A DNA stretch of 64,000 nucleotides from an uncultured Oscillospiraceae bacterium (GTDB lineage Bacteria; Bacillota; Clostridia; Oscillospirales; Oscillospiraceae): assembly GCA_947599875.1 (NCBI GenBank), contig CANQFV010000002.1, forward strand, positions 87,312 to 151,311, read 5' to 3'. Position 1 is the first letter of the stretch. The number at the start of each line of letters is the position of its first letter. Both the position numbers and the translations under genes were made by a program. Shown piece by piece: positions 24,816 to 33,489 of the stretch. The notes below the pieces were generated by a model, which was not told the DNA's origin, searched no databases, and saw only the letters and a list, made by a program, of their open reading frames with translations.

Positions 24816-25883
24816 TTAACATACTTTCATGGTCCAGCCGCGGGTATCCGGGCAGGTGCCCCACTGGATGCCGGTAAGCTCGTCGTAGAAGCGCTGGGTA
24901 AGCTCGCCGATGCCGCCGTCGCCGATGGGCAGATCCTTGCCCTCATAGTAGATGTGGCCCACCGGGGAGACGACGGCCGCCGTGCCGGTGCCCCACATCT
25001 CCTCCATGTGTCCGTTTGCGGCGGTCTCCAGAACCTCGTCCACGGAAATCAGGCGCTCCTCCACCTCATAGCCCCAGTCCCGGGCCACCTCCAGAATGGA
25101 CTTGCGGGTGATGCCGGGCAGAACGCTCCCCTGGAGCATGGGGGTCACTACCTTGCCGTCGATCTTGAACATGATGTTCATGGAGCCAACTTCCTCGATG
25201 TACTTGCGGTGGACGCCGTCCAGCCACAGCACCTGGGAGTAGCCCATCTTCTCCGCCCGCTCGCTGGCGCGGATGGAACCGGCGTAGTTGCCGCCGCACT
25301 TGGTGAAGCCGGTGCCGCCCCGGACAGCCCGGACGTCCTCGTCCTCGATGGCGATATGTACCGGGTCAAGCCCCTCGGGGTAGTAGTTGCCGGAGGGGGA
25401 CAGGATGATGCAGAAGATATACGTCTTGCTGGCGTGGACGCCCACGGTGCAGTCCGTGGCGATGATGAAGGGGCGGATATAGAGGCTGGCGCCCTTCTGG
25501 TCGGGGACCCAGTCCCGCTCCAGGGCCACAAGCTGCTTCACGGCGTCAACGCAGAAGTCCACGTCGATCTCCGGGATGCTCATACGGACGGCGGAGTTGT
25601 TCATCCGCTTGAAGTTCTCCTCGGGCCTGAAGAGCCAGATGGAGCCGTCGGCGCGGCGGTAGGCCTTCAGCCCCTCAAAAATCTCCTGGGCGTAGTGGAA
25701 CACCATGCAGCTGGGATCCAGGGTGAAGGGGCCGTAGGGGACGATCCGGGGGTCGTGCCAGCCCTGGCCGGCCGTATAGTTCATCAGGAACATGTGGTCG
25801 GAGAAAAATTTGCCGAAGGGCAGGGGATCCAGATGGGGCTTTTCCTTAGGGTTCTTTGTCAGTTCAACGCGGATCTTTTCCAT
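24816..25883 (-). CDS. ilvE: Branched-chain amino acid aminotransferase
   Basis: 355 residues from ATG at 25883 (AAAGGAGA upstream). PLP class IV fold. Catalytic Lys195 lies in GTGFTKCGGNYAGS. Other motifs: HYAQEIFEGLKAYRRADG, FRPEENFKRMNNSAVRM, ASLYIRPFIIATD, YIEEVGSMNIMFK and GTGTAAVVSPVG. The length fits the long bacterial/eukaryotic-type subfamily. It transfers amino groups between Leu/Ile/Val and 2-oxoglutarate. Monocistronic with its own promoter and repeat E7 as the transcript end. Confidence 0.95.
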   Translation of the reverse strand: MEKIRVELTKNPKEKPHLDPLPFGKFFSDHMFLMNYTAGQGWHDPRIVPYGPFTLDPSCMVFHYAQEIFEGLKAYRRADGSIWLFRPEENFKRMNNSAVRMSIPEIDVDFCVDAVKQLVALERDWVPDQKGASLYIRPFIIATDCTVGVHASKTYIFCIILSPSGNYYPEGLDPVHIAIEDEDVRAVRGGTGFTKCGGNYAGSIRASERAEKMGYSQVLWLDGVHRKYIEEVGSMNIMFKIDGKVVTPMLQGSVLPGITRKSILEVARDWGYEVEERLISVDEVLETAANGHMEEMWGTGTAAVVSPVGHIYYEGKDLPIGDGGIGELTQRFYDELTGIQWGTCPDTRGWTMKVC

Positions 25884-25945
25884 ATCGTAAGCTCTCCTTT
25901 TGCGAAAATACAACAATTTATTGTGTTAAAGCAATATTAACGCCT

Positions 25946-25974
25946 ATTTTACCACCGTTTTCAGGAAAACGCAA
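25946..25974 (-). promoter_or_regulatory. Probable ilvE promoter
   Basis: Read on the - strand: TTGCGT (25974-25969), 17-nt spacer, TAAAAT (25951-25946). Between it and the gene lies the imperfect inverted repeat CACAATAAATTGTTG, which could bind a regulator. Confidence 0.5.
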
Positions 25975-26057
25975 GGATTATATCGCATATTTCACGGCGC
26001 ATTTTGCGGGGAGTTTAGGTCAGTTCCATTAAAAACGCGTTTCTTTTCCCCCATCCC

Positions 26058-26086
26058 TTGCAATTTTTGACGGGGGGCGATAAAAT
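26058..26086 (+). promoter_or_regulatory. Probable promoter of the BspA-like gene
   Basis: TTGCAA (26058-26063), 17-nt spacer, TAAAAT (26081-26086). AGAAAGGAG precedes the start at 26125. Confidence 0.55.
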
Positions 26087-26124
26087 ATGGAAGTGCAATC
26101 TGATGACAAGAAAGGAGTCTGCCT

Positions 26125-27612
26125 ATGAATATGAAAAAGATACTTTGCCTGCTTCTCGCCCTCACGCTCCTTGTCGCCCTCGTCTCCTGCGGAAAGAGCC
26201 AGGGCGGTGAGAACCACACGCACGTCTGGGTGGAGGCAACCTGCACCGCTCCCAAAACCTGCTCCATCTGCGGAGAAACGGAGGGCAAGGCCCTCGGCCA
26301 CGACATGCAGCCCGCCACCGGCGATCAGCCCGCCGTGTGTTCCCGCTGCGGCTATGTGGACGTTGGCTCCGCTGAGAACGCCAACGTGGCCGCCTCCGGC
26401 ACCTGTGGGGAGAATTTGACGTGGAGCCTCACGGACACCGGCCTTCTCACCGTCAGCGGCACCGGCCCGATGGAGGATTACCGCGACATCTTGGACATGG
26501 ACAACACCAACACCAAGGATCCCCCCTGGGCCAACGGGATCTCCGTGCCTGTCCGGGCAGCGGTGATCGAGGACGGCGTCACCTCCGTCGGCGTCGGCGC
26601 GTTCTCCGGCTGCACGGAGCTATACAGCGTCTCCCTCCCGGCCAGCGTCACCGAGATCAGATCCTCGGCCTTCATGGGCTGCTCTTATCTCCATGATGTC
26701 TCCCTCTCTGAGGGCCTGACGGCCATCGGTGATTACGCCTTTTATGAATGTTCCACACTTCAGGTGGTCACTCTCCCCGATAGCGTCACCTTCATCGGCT
26801 TTGATCCGTTCTGCCGCTGCTCGGCCCTGGAGGGCGTGGCTGTGAAGAGCGGGAACCGGAAGTACACCAGCGTTGACGGCGTACTTTTCACGGCGGATAT
26901 GTCCACGCTCATCGCTTACCCCGGTGGGAAGGACGCCGCGGAATACGCCATTCCCCAGGGCGTTCAGGTCATCGGCGACGGGGCCTTCGACAGCGTGGCA
27001 AACCTTCAGAGCGTCACGATCCCCGAGGGCGTCACCACCATCGGGGAGACTGCGTTCCTCTGGTCCCAGATCCAGAGCGTCACCCTCCCCGCCAGCGTCA
27101 CCACCATTGCTGACGGCGCGTTCTCGTACTGCGTGAACCTTCAAAGCGTCACCCTCCCCGAGGGCGTAGAGAGTCTTGGCGATACCGCCTTCTGCGGCTC
27201 CGGTATTCAGAGCATCGTCCTTCCCGCCAGCGTCTCTTCCGTCGGCAGCAGTGCGTTTACGTCCTGCTCCGCCTTGGAGAAGATCGAGACGGCCGACGGG
27301 AACCAGCATTTCACCAGCGTTGACGGCGTACTCTTCAGCGCGGATATGACCGCGCTCCTCGCCTACCCCGCCAGGAGGCCCGGCACGGACTACACTGTCC
27401 CCGACGGCGTCACCTCCATCGGCGAGATGGCGTTCTTCGGCAGCGCGGGCCTTGAAAACCTCACCATCCCCGCCAGTGTCACCTCCGTTGGCTTGGCGGC
27501 GCTGGAATTCTGCGGCAGCCTCGGTGACATCTATTTCGGCGGTTCCGAAACACAGTGGGCGGACATGGACGTCGAGATCACGAATTCCCCCAACGTCCAC
27601 TACGGCGCGTAA
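26125..27612 (+). CDS. BspA-like leucine-rich-repeat lipoprotein
   Basis: 495 residues. Lipoprotein signal with lipobox LVSC (Cys22). Residues about 31-75 form a Cys/His module (HTHVWVEATCTAPKTCSICG...CSRCG), common in clostridial surface proteins. From about 95 a beta domain leads into LRR_5 (BspA type) repeats of about 23 residues: SVSLPASVTEIRSSAFMGCS, VVTLPDSVTFIGFDPFCRCS and further copies. Segments of the type FTSVDGVLFSADMTALLAYP interrupt the repeats twice. BspA-type proteins act in adhesion. Repeat E8 follows directly. Confidence 0.9.
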   Translation: MNMKKILCLLLALTLLVALVSCGKSQGGENHTHVWVEATCTAPKTCSICGETEGKALGHDMQPATGDQPAVCSRCGYVDVGSAENANVAASGTCGENLTWSLTDTGLLTVSGTGPMEDYRDILDMDNTNTKDPPWANGISVPVRAAVIEDGVTSVGVGAFSGCTELYSVSLPASVTEIRSSAFMGCSYLHDVSLSEGLTAIGDYAFYECSTLQVVTLPDSVTFIGFDPFCRCSALEGVAVKSGNRKYTSVDGVLFTADMSTLIAYPGGKDAAEYAIPQGVQVIGDGAFDSVANLQSVTIPEGVTTIGETAFLWSQIQSVTLPASVTTIADGAFSYCVNLQSVTLPEGVESLGDTAFCGSGIQSIVLPASVSSVGSSAFTSCSALEKIETADGNQHFTSVDGVLFSADMTALLAYPARRPGTDYTVPDGVTSIGEMAFFGSAGLENLTIPASVTSVGLAALEFCGSLGDIYFGGSETQWADMDVEITNSPNVHYGA

Positions 27613-27613
27613 G

Positions 27614-27790
27614 CCTGTCGAAAAAGCCCTGCGGGCTTTTCCGACAAAGGAGAACGTGCGGAAAGGCCCCCTGGAATTCTGCGGAATTCCAGGGGCCTTT
27701 CCTGCTGCCGCGCTGTGCGACCAGTCTGCGGACTGGTCACTTGCGCGGCATAAGGGACTTTTTCAAGGCACATGTCCTTGGAAAAAATAT
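27614..27790 (+). repeat. Multi-stem intergenic element, full copy E8
   Basis: Stem 1 CTGTCGAAAAAGCCC-TGC-GGGCTTTTCCGAC, box AAAGGAGAACGTGCGG, stem 2 at 27660-27702 (GGAAAGGCCCCCTG arm, GAATTC-TGCG-GAATTC core), stem 3 at 27703-27750 with the same inner arm as E3, and stem 4 at 27754-27790. Stems 1 and 2 differ from E3 while stems 3 and 4 are shared, so stems appear to vary independently. Confidence 0.85.
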
Positions 27791-27815
27791 TCATTTTGAG
27801 TTTTTTGACAAACTG

Positions 27816-27852
27816 CAAGGGCGGGTCCGGAAGAACCCGCCCTTGTTTCTTT
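27816..27852. terminator. Terminator between the BspA-like gene and sigG
   Basis: CAAGGGCGGGT...ACCCGCCCTTG (27816-27845), followed on + by TTTCTTT. It can serve both convergent genes. Confidence 0.75.
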
Positions 27853-28621
27853 ATAAGTTCTTTTTGATCTGATTGATGGCGTTCTTCTCCAGCCGGGAGA
27901 CCTGGGCCTGGCTGATGCCCACCTCGGCGGCCACCTGCATCTGGGTCTTTCCCTCGTAAAACCGCAGGCTCAGGATCCTCCGCTCCCGCTCCGTCAGACG
28001 GCCCACCGCCTCGTTCAGGGCGATCTGATCCAGCCAGGCCTCGTCGGTGTTCCTGGTATCGCCGATCTGATCCATGCCGCAGACGGCGTCGCCGGATTCG
28101 GAGTAGATTGGCTCGTAGAGGCTGACGGGGTCGGCCACGGCGTCCATTGCCACGACCACATCCTCCCGCCGGATCCCCAGGGCGGCGGCGATCTCGTCCA
28201 CCGTAGGCTCCCGCTGGCTCTCCAGCATCAGCTGCTCCTTGGCCTTCAGGATCTTGTAGGCCGTGTCCCGGATGCTTCGGCTCACCCGCAGGGGGGAGTT
28301 GTCCCTTAAAAATCTCCTGATCTCCCCCACGATCATGGGCACGCCGTATGTGCTGAACATGACGCCCATATTCATGTCAAAGTGGTCGATGGCCTTGATG
28401 AGGCCGATGCACCCCACCTGGAAGATGTCGTCGGCGTTCTCCCCCCGGCCCATGAACTTCTGGATCACCGACAGCACAAGCCGCAGATTGCCGTTGATCA
28501 GCTCCTCCCTGGCCCCCATGTCCCCCGCTCTGGAGCGGCGAAGAAGCTCCATCGTCTCCTCATTTTTCAGCGTGGGCAGCTTTGACGTGTTGATGCCGCA
28601 GATCTCAACCTTACCCTGCAA
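27851..28621 (-). CDS. sigG: Forespore sigma factor SigG
   Basis: 256 residues from TTG at 28621, chosen because GAGGGGG lies 8 nt upstream and the product MQGKVEICGINTSKLP then matches known SigG N-termini. An in-frame ATG at 28681 would add 20 residues but lacks a ribosome site. Regions 2-4 are complete: NGNLRLVLSVIQKF, DDIFQVGCIGLIKAID, FSTYGVPMIVGEIRRFLRDN, PVSLYEPIYS, ERRILSLRFYEGKTQMQVA and EVGISQAQVSRLEKNAI. SigG directs late forespore transcription. It stands alone here, whereas it usually sits beside sigE. Confidence 0.94.
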   Translation of the reverse strand: MQGKVEICGINTSKLPTLKNEETMELLRRSRAGDMGAREELINGNLRLVLSVIQKFMGRGENADDIFQVGCIGLIKAIDHFDMNMGVMFSTYGVPMIVGEIRRFLRDNSPLRVSRSIRDTAYKILKAKEQLMLESQREPTVDEIAAALGIRREDVVVAMDAVADPVSLYEPIYSESGDAVCGMDQIGDTRNTDEAWLDQIALNEAVGRLTERERRILSLRFYEGKTQMQVAAEVGISQAQVSRLEKNAINQIKKNL

Positions 28622-28724
28622 GCTCCCGTCCCCCTCGTCTGTTTCTTCCAGGGTAGTATTTCCGCAGGGTGCATTTTTCATACAAAATCAAAATCCGCCG
28701 CAACATTCCGCGGGAGTTTTGCGT

Positions 28725-28730
28725 TATAAT
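28725..28730 (+). promoter_or_regulatory. -10 box for the ECF sigma gene
   Basis: Perfect TATAAT 19 nt before the GTG start of the sigma gene. No good -35 is seen 17 nt upstream (AACATT), so the promoter may need an activator or an alternative sigma factor. Confidence 0.4.
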
Positions 28731-28748
28731 GGCAGAGGAGGTGATAGG

Positions 28749-29225
28749 GTGTCAACTACTTCCAACCGGTTGGAGCTGTGGATTAAGCAATACCAAAATG
28801 CCCTCTATCGTGCCGCCCTGTCGGTGACAGGCAATGTCCAGGACGCGGAGGACTGCGTCCAGGAGGCGTATCTGAAGCTGATAGAGCGTCCCCCCAGGCT
28901 GGACGGGGACGGCTCTCCCCGGGCGTGGCTCCTGCGGGTGACGGTCAACGCCGCCTTGGATCTGACACGGGAGCGAAAGCGCCACCCCACCCAGGAGCTT
29001 CTGGACATCTATCCCGCCCCGGACAGGCCCACGGGCCGGATCCTGGCGGCCATATGGGAGCTGCCGGCCAAGGAGCGGGCGGCCGTCCACCTATTTTATT
29101 ACGAGGGCTACCAGACAGACGAGATCGCAAGCATTATGAAATGCCGCCCGGGCACGGCCCGATCCTACCTGAGCCGGGCCCGGGAGCATTTGCGGGAAAA
29201 ACTGAAAGGAGAAGTTGAGCTGTGA
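28749..29225 (+). CDS. ECF-type RNA polymerase sigma factor
   Basis: 158 residues from GTG at 28749 with GGAGGTGAT 5 nt upstream; the frame is open further 5' but that part is antisense to sigG. Region 2: YRAALSVTGNVQDAEDCVQEAYLKLIE...PRAWLLRVTVNAALD. Region 4: WELPAKERAAVHLFYYEGYQTDEIASIMKCRPGTARSYLSRAREHL. Divergent from sigG. The stop overlaps the next gene by 4 nt (GTGA), as is common for a sigma/anti-sigma pair. Confidence 0.93.
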   Translation: MSTTSNRLELWIKQYQNALYRAALSVTGNVQDAEDCVQEAYLKLIERPPRLDGDGSPRAWLLRVTVNAALDLTRERKRHPTQELLDIYPAPDRPTGRILAAIWELPAKERAAVHLFYYEGYQTDEIASIMKCRPGTARSYLSRAREHLREKLKGEVEL

Positions 29226-30031
29226 AGCGTTATGTAAACTACATGGACGGCATCCAGGCCCCGGAAGGTCTGGCGGAGAAGCTGGCGGAGCCGAGGGCCA
29301 GGAAAAAAACCGTCCCCCTGTGCCGCTGGGCCGCCGCGGCGGCGTGCCTGGCGCTGATTCTGGGCGCGGGCATTTTCTGGCATCGGGCACAGCCCGGGGC
29401 GGAGCTTGAAGACCCCTCCGTGCAGGGGGAGGAGACAGGCCGGCGGGAGCCGGATGAGGAGCTGCCCCTGGACACCGATGACAACCACATGACCACCCCC
29501 GTGGGGGGATGGTACGACCTGCAGGACGGGGAGACGGTGACGCGGTACCTGCTTCCGATTCTGAATTTCCAGCCCGCCGGGGAGCGGGTGGCCCTGGACT
29601 ACACCCTGGGGGACACCGCCCGGGAGGCGTCAGAGGAGGAGATCGAGAGCCTCCTGGGAGCGCGCTGGCGGGAGCATCTGGGCATCCCGGCGGAGGCGGA
29701 GACAAGCATTGACGTGTTTTTCTCCAAAGACGGTGAGTTCAGCGGCTTATGCCTGTGGGCCATGTGGGACGGCGGGGAGGTCGTCATCGAACAGTGCGTG
29801 GGCCATGACGTCCCCAGCTGCTGCGTCTACCAGGACGACGCCTACGGCCACACGGATGTGGACGGCGTGGACGTGGTCGCTCTGACCTGGGATGAGTTCT
29901 GTGAGGTGAAATTCTTCACCCGGAACACCGGCTGGAAGGCCACCGTCAGAGGCCAGGACTACCCGGAGCTGGCCGCCCGGTTCGTCCGGCTGGTGCTGGC
30001 TTCCGGGGCGGAGCCGGAGGGACTTTCGTAA
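29222..30031 (+). CDS. Putative anti-sigma factor, single-pass membrane protein
   Basis: 269 residues from GTG at 29222. Short cytoplasmic N-terminus of about 33 residues, one transmembrane helix at about 36-56 (WAAAAACLALILGAGIFW), then an acidic extracytoplasmic domain of about 210 residues. The first residues MKRYVNYMDGIQAPEGLAEKL resemble the N-terminus of DUF4179-type anti-sigma proteins. No zinc-binding anti-sigma motif is seen. Assigned mainly from coupling to the ECF sigma gene. The signal is unknown. Confidence 0.65.
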   Translation: MKRYVNYMDGIQAPEGLAEKLAEPRARKKTVPLCRWAAAAACLALILGAGIFWHRAQPGAELEDPSVQGEETGRREPDEELPLDTDDNHMTTPVGGWYDLQDGETVTRYLLPILNFQPAGERVALDYTLGDTAREASEEEIESLLGARWREHLGIPAEAETSIDVFFSKDGEFSGLCLWAMWDGGEVVIEQCVGHDVPSCCVYQDDAYGHTDVDGVDVVALTWDEFCEVKFFTRNTGWKATVRGQDYPELAARFVRLVLASGAEPEGLS

Positions 30032-30051
30032 CACAAAAAGCATAAGAATCA

Positions 30052-30090
30052 AAAAACCGGGCCTCCCCAAAAGGGGGGTCCGGTTTCCAA
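30052..30090. terminator. Terminator after the ECF sigma operon
   Basis: AAACCGGGCCTCCCC-AAAA-GGGGGGTCCGGTTT, an intrinsic hairpin shared by the convergent ribU gene. Confidence 0.75.
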
Positions 30091-30109
30091 TGTCCTATCT
30101 ATTATTTCT

Positions 30110-30820
30110 TTATTGATCCATCTTAATGAGCTTCTTCACCCGCTTGTACAGGGGCAGGGTGACGGCGGAGACAACCACGGCCTTGATGAGGTTAAAGGGC
30201 GCCACGCACAGGGCGGCCATGCCGTAGACGGAGTTGACGTGGGGGTTGACCTTCTGGGCCATGCCCAAAATAGCGTCGATGGGGGCGCCGTAGAGCTTGG
30301 CGAAGGCGGGGATGAGGTAGACGGCGTTGAACAGGCTGCCGAACACCGTCATGGTGAGGCCGCCGGCAACAAGGCTGATCACTGCCCGCTTAAAGGTTCG
30401 CCTGGTGTTGTAGATGACGGAGGCCGGCAGGACGAAGGAGCATCCCACCACAAAGTTGGCAAAGTCCCCCACAAAAGCGGTACTGGTGCCCTTCAGGAGG
30501 AGCTTCAGCACCACCTTCAGGAACTCGCACACCACTCCCGCCGTCGGCCCCATAGAGAAGGTGCAGATCAGTACGGGGATCTCCGACAGATCAAGCTCGT
30601 AAAAATCCGGGGCCACGAAGACCAGGGGGATCTCGATGAGCATCAGCACCCCCGCCAGGGCCGTGAACATGGCCATATAGGCCACATACCTGGCCGGCTC
30701 CAGCTTCCGCTTCTCCCGGATCAGCGTCTTCTCCGCCAGCATGGCCAGAAGCACAAGCCCGGCGAACACCGCCAGCGTCACAAAAATGAACGTCAAATTT
30801 TCCTTGATGGTTTGAAGCAC
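30110..30820 (-). CDS. ribU: ECF-type riboflavin transporter S component RibU
   Basis: 236 residues from GTG at 30820 (AAAGGGG upstream). About six membrane helices: an N-terminal anchor at 10-30, then AYMAMFTALAGVLMLIEIPL, ISEIPVLICTFSMGPTAGV-like and LLKGTSTAFVGDFANFVVGCSF. EIPVL and GDFANF are typical of RibU, the riboflavin-binding subunit that docks on a shared ECF energy module. The module genes are not in the window. An FMN riboswitch and terminator upstream support the substrate strongly. Confidence 0.93.
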   Translation of the reverse strand: MLQTIKENLTFIFVTLAVFAGLVLLAMLAEKTLIREKRKLEPARYVAYMAMFTALAGVLMLIEIPLVFVAPDFYELDLSEIPVLICTFSMGPTAGVVCEFLKVVLKLLLKGTSTAFVGDFANFVVGCSFVLPASVIYNTRRTFKRAVISLVAGGLTMTVFGSLFNAVYLIPAFAKLYGAPIDAILGMAQKVNPHVNSVYGMAALCVAPFNLIKAVVVSAVTLPLYKRVKKLIKMDQ

Positions 30821-30839
30821 GGTAAAAACCCCTTTACAG

Positions 30840-30873
30840 AAAAAATACTCCTGAACGGCCCGTTCAGGAGTAT
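30840..30873 (-). terminator. Riboswitch-controlled terminator
   Basis: On the - strand ATACTCCTGAACG-GGC-CGTTCAGGAGTAT (30873-30845), followed by five to six T. It lies between the FMN aptamer and ribU, where FMN binding should favour termination. Confidence 0.85.
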
Positions 30874-30908
30874 GACCCATGCGCAAAAAAGGTCCGCAGC
30901 AAGCTGCA

Positions 30909-31017
30909 CATCTTCTCCCATCCAGACTTTCACTGTCGGTACCGGAATCGCACCGGTTCAGCGCTCTCGCGCTCGCGGACTGTACCGCCGGTCGGGGATC
31001 TCACCCTGCCCTGAAGA
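30909..31017 (-). ncRNA. FMN riboswitch (RFN element)
   Basis: Read on the - strand: AGGGCAGGGTGAGATCCCCG, ACCGGCGGT, AGTCCGCGAGCG, an AACCGGTGCGATTCCGGTACC stem region, then GACAGT and GTCTGGATGGGAGAAGATG. These are the conserved boxes of the FMN aptamer in the right order. It controls ribU through the downstream terminator (off-switch). Confidence 0.96.
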
Positions 31018-31041
31018 CAAACCGTATCAAGTTGCAAGGGC

Positions 31042-31070
31042 ATTATATGCCCTGCCGCGTTAAATTGCAA
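31042..31070 (-). promoter_or_regulatory. ribU promoter
   Basis: On the - strand TTGCAA (31070-31065), 17-nt spacer, TATAAT (31047-31042), just upstream of the riboswitch. The remaining 31071-31188 is the divergent spoIIE upstream region: TATTAT at 31136 is a possible -10, and a small AACCTC-GTG-AGGTT hairpin lies before the start. Confidence 0.75.
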
Positions 31071-31188
31071 GATGTTTTTCAGATTTTTTTCGCTCCTCCC
31101 CAATATGACGGATTTCTCCAGGGGCGCCGGTGTAATATTATGGTAAACCTCGTGAGGTTAAAAACCCGGTTACGAAAGGGAGTTTACT

Positions 31189-33477
31189 GTGAAGGCATCG
31201 GAAAATGTAAAGTTGGGGCTGGCTGTAAAACCGCTGGACAGAGGGAAGCTTGCGGAGCTTGGCGTCCGGTTTGCGATGGGCGTGGCGTTGGGGCGTGTGA
31301 GGATCTTCGGCTCCTTCGCGCCCTTCGGCCCCGCCCTGGTGGGGGCCGCTCCGGCCGGCGCGGCGGGGATCGTCACCCTGGCCGGGGCGTGTTTGGGGGC
31401 GTTGACGGCGGGAAGCCTGAGCTGGTCGCTGAAATACATAGCCATTGACATCCTGATCTGGACGGCTCTCCACTTCTTCGCCGACGCCGCGCCGGGATAT
31501 TTCCCGATGGCCCTGACCTTCGGCCTCAGCCTCGTCATCGGCTTTGTCTACGCTTGGGACTCCGGGTTTGAGATCCGCGCCACGGCCATGTGGGTGGTGG
31601 AGTCGTTTGCGGCGGGGGGATTTGTGTTCTTCTACACTGCGGCCCTCTCCCCCTGGTCGAACTCCCAAGGCCGGAACGTCCAGGCCGCTCACGCCGCCGG
31701 GGAGGTGTTGCTGCTGGCCACGCTCCTCATGTCCGTAAGCGTCCCGCAGCTCTTCGGCGTGCTGTCTTTGGGCAGGTGCGCCTGCGTGGCGGCCACACTG
31801 TTCATCGCCTACCGGGGCGGCGTGGGCATGGGGTGCGTGGCGGCGGCCGTCCTGGGCGCGGCGATGGATCTGGCCCAGGGCGGGATGCCGTTTTTCACCC
31901 TGAGTTATGTGTTCTCCGCCCTGATTGCCGGGGTCTTCTCCCGGTCGGGCCGGCTCACCTTCTGCCTGGCCTGGATCGGCGCCACGGCCCTGTCGGTGCT
32001 GTGGTTCTGGGCGTGGCGGCGGTGGCTCCCGGCGCTCTACGAGACGTTTGCCGCCACGGTGATCTTCACCCTCCTCCCCGATCACCTGCTGGCCCGCGCC
32101 GCCGTCTTTCTGCCCACGGAGCCTCGGGGCTTCGGGTTCATGAAGGCCCGGGAGTACGCCCTTGACCGGGTGGAGCAGTGCGCCGACGCCTTCTCCGCCC
32201 TCTATGACGCCGTACACGTCCGGGCGGGGGACGGGGTGTCAGACGATCTGTCGGAGGTCTTTGACCGGGCCAGCGACGCCGTGTGCCGCTCCTGCCCCCA
32301 CTCGGCAAGGTGCTGGCAGGAGAAGTACAGCGACACCGTGGATGTGATGAACCACCTGTCCCCCGTCCTGCTGTCCGGCGGCGGCGCGGGGATCGGCGAC
32401 CTGCCGGAGTGGTTTTTAAAGTCCTGCGACCGGGCGGACAAGCTCATCGGGGCCGTGAACACGGAGACCCGCTCCTTCCTCACCCGCCGCCAGTACAGGG
32501 CGCGGCTGGACGAGAACCGCCTCACCGCCTTCCGGCAGTACAGCGACGTGTCCGCGGTGCTGCGCTCCCTGGCCCGGGAGCTGGGCAGCGAGATCACCGT
32601 GGAGCCGGGACTTGAGCGGAAGCTCCAGAAGTACCTGCGCGGCCTGGCCATTGACGGCTCCGTGGCCGTCTTCCGGGTTCGGGGCGGCCGTCTCCGGGCG
32701 GAGCTGCGCTCTGCGCACCTGCACACGCTCAAGCGGGACGACAAGTGGCTGGACAAGCTCTCCGCCGTCCTGGGGACGCGTCTTTGCACAAGCGAGAACG
32801 GCGCCGACCCCGACAGACTCATCCTCCTTGAGGCGGAGCCTTACGCCATCCGCGTAGGGGCGGCCTGGGCCAAGAAGGCCGGGGAGACCGTCTCCGGCGA
32901 CAAATACGTCTCCTTCCGCACGGACGAGGGGTTCCTGTACGTCCTCCTGTCCGACGGCATGGGCTCGGGCCAGGCCGCGGCCAAGACCTCCGCCGAGGCG
33001 TCGGGGATCATCGAGAGCTTCCTCCGGGCCGGGATCCGCCCGGAGCTGGCCCTGCGGATCCTGTCCGACCTGATGCTTTTGAAAAGCGACTCCTCCCTGG
33101 AGAGCGCCACCGTGGATCTCCTCGCCCTGGACATGTTCTCCGGTCAGGCGGTGCTGTACAAGTACGGGGCGTCGCCGTCCTACCTCCACCGCGGTCCGGG
33201 GGTACGGCGCATCGCCGGTTCGGCCCTGCCCGTGGGGCTGGACAACACCAGGAGGGCCGGCACGAAGCTGACCATGTCCCCCGGCTCCCTGCTGGTCATG
33301 GCCACCGACGGGGTGACCGCCGGAGGCGAGGACAAGTGGCTCCGCCGCACCATCGGCGAAAGCTCCCCCGGGGATGTGAAGACCCTGGCGAAGACCATTC
33401 TGGACGAGGCCTCCAAGCGCACCGGATGCGAGGACGACATCACGGTGATCGCCGTCCTCTGCGAGGAGCGGGCCTGA
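31189..33477 (+). CDS. spoIIE: Stage II sporulation protein E (SpoIIE), SpoIIAA-P phosphatase
   Basis: 762 residues from GTG at 31189 (GAAAGGGAG upstream). The N-terminal half has about ten membrane helices to residue ~320. A cytoplasmic regulatory region follows, with CRSCPHSARCWQEKY. The C-terminal PP2C domain (~560-760) shows LLSDGMGSGQAAAKTSAEAS, SATVDLLALDMFSGQAVLYKYGASPSYL and LVMATDGVT. SpoIIE dephosphorylates SpoIIAA to switch on SigF in the forespore and binds FtsZ at the polar septum. Somewhat shorter than the B. subtilis protein (827). Confidence 0.95.
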   Translation: MKASENVKLGLAVKPLDRGKLAELGVRFAMGVALGRVRIFGSFAPFGPALVGAAPAGAAGIVTLAGACLGALTAGSLSWSLKYIAIDILIWTALHFFADAAPGYFPMALTFGLSLVIGFVYAWDSGFEIRATAMWVVESFAAGGFVFFYTAALSPWSNSQGRNVQAAHAAGEVLLLATLLMSVSVPQLFGVLSLGRCACVAATLFIAYRGGVGMGCVAAAVLGAAMDLAQGGMPFFTLSYVFSALIAGVFSRSGRLTFCLAWIGATALSVLWFWAWRRWLPALYETFAATVIFTLLPDHLLARAAVFLPTEPRGFGFMKAREYALDRVEQCADAFSALYDAVHVRAGDGVSDDLSEVFDRASDAVCRSCPHSARCWQEKYSDTVDVMNHLSPVLLSGGGAGIGDLPEWFLKSCDRADKLIGAVNTETRSFLTRRQYRARLDENRLTAFRQYSDVSAVLRSLARELGSEITVEPGLERKLQKYLRGLAIDGSVAVFRVRGGRLRAELRSAHLHTLKRDDKWLDKLSAVLGTRLCTSENGADPDRLILLEAEPYAIRVGAAWAKKAGETVSGDKYVSFRTDEGFLYVLLSDGMGSGQAAAKTSAEASGIIESFLRAGIRPELALRILSDLMLLKSDSSLESATVDLLALDMFSGQAVLYKYGASPSYLHRGPGVRRIAGSALPVGLDNTRRAGTKLTMSPGSLLVMATDGVTAGGEDKWLRRTIGESSPGDVKTLAKTILDEASKRTGCEDDITVIAVLCEERA

Positions 33478-33489
33478 GGAAAGGGCCTG

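Noticed and set aside
26068..26086. TTGACG close to TAAAAT before the BspA-like gene as a promoter
   Set aside because: The spacing is only 8 nt; TTGCAA with a 17-nt spacer to the same -10 is more plausible.
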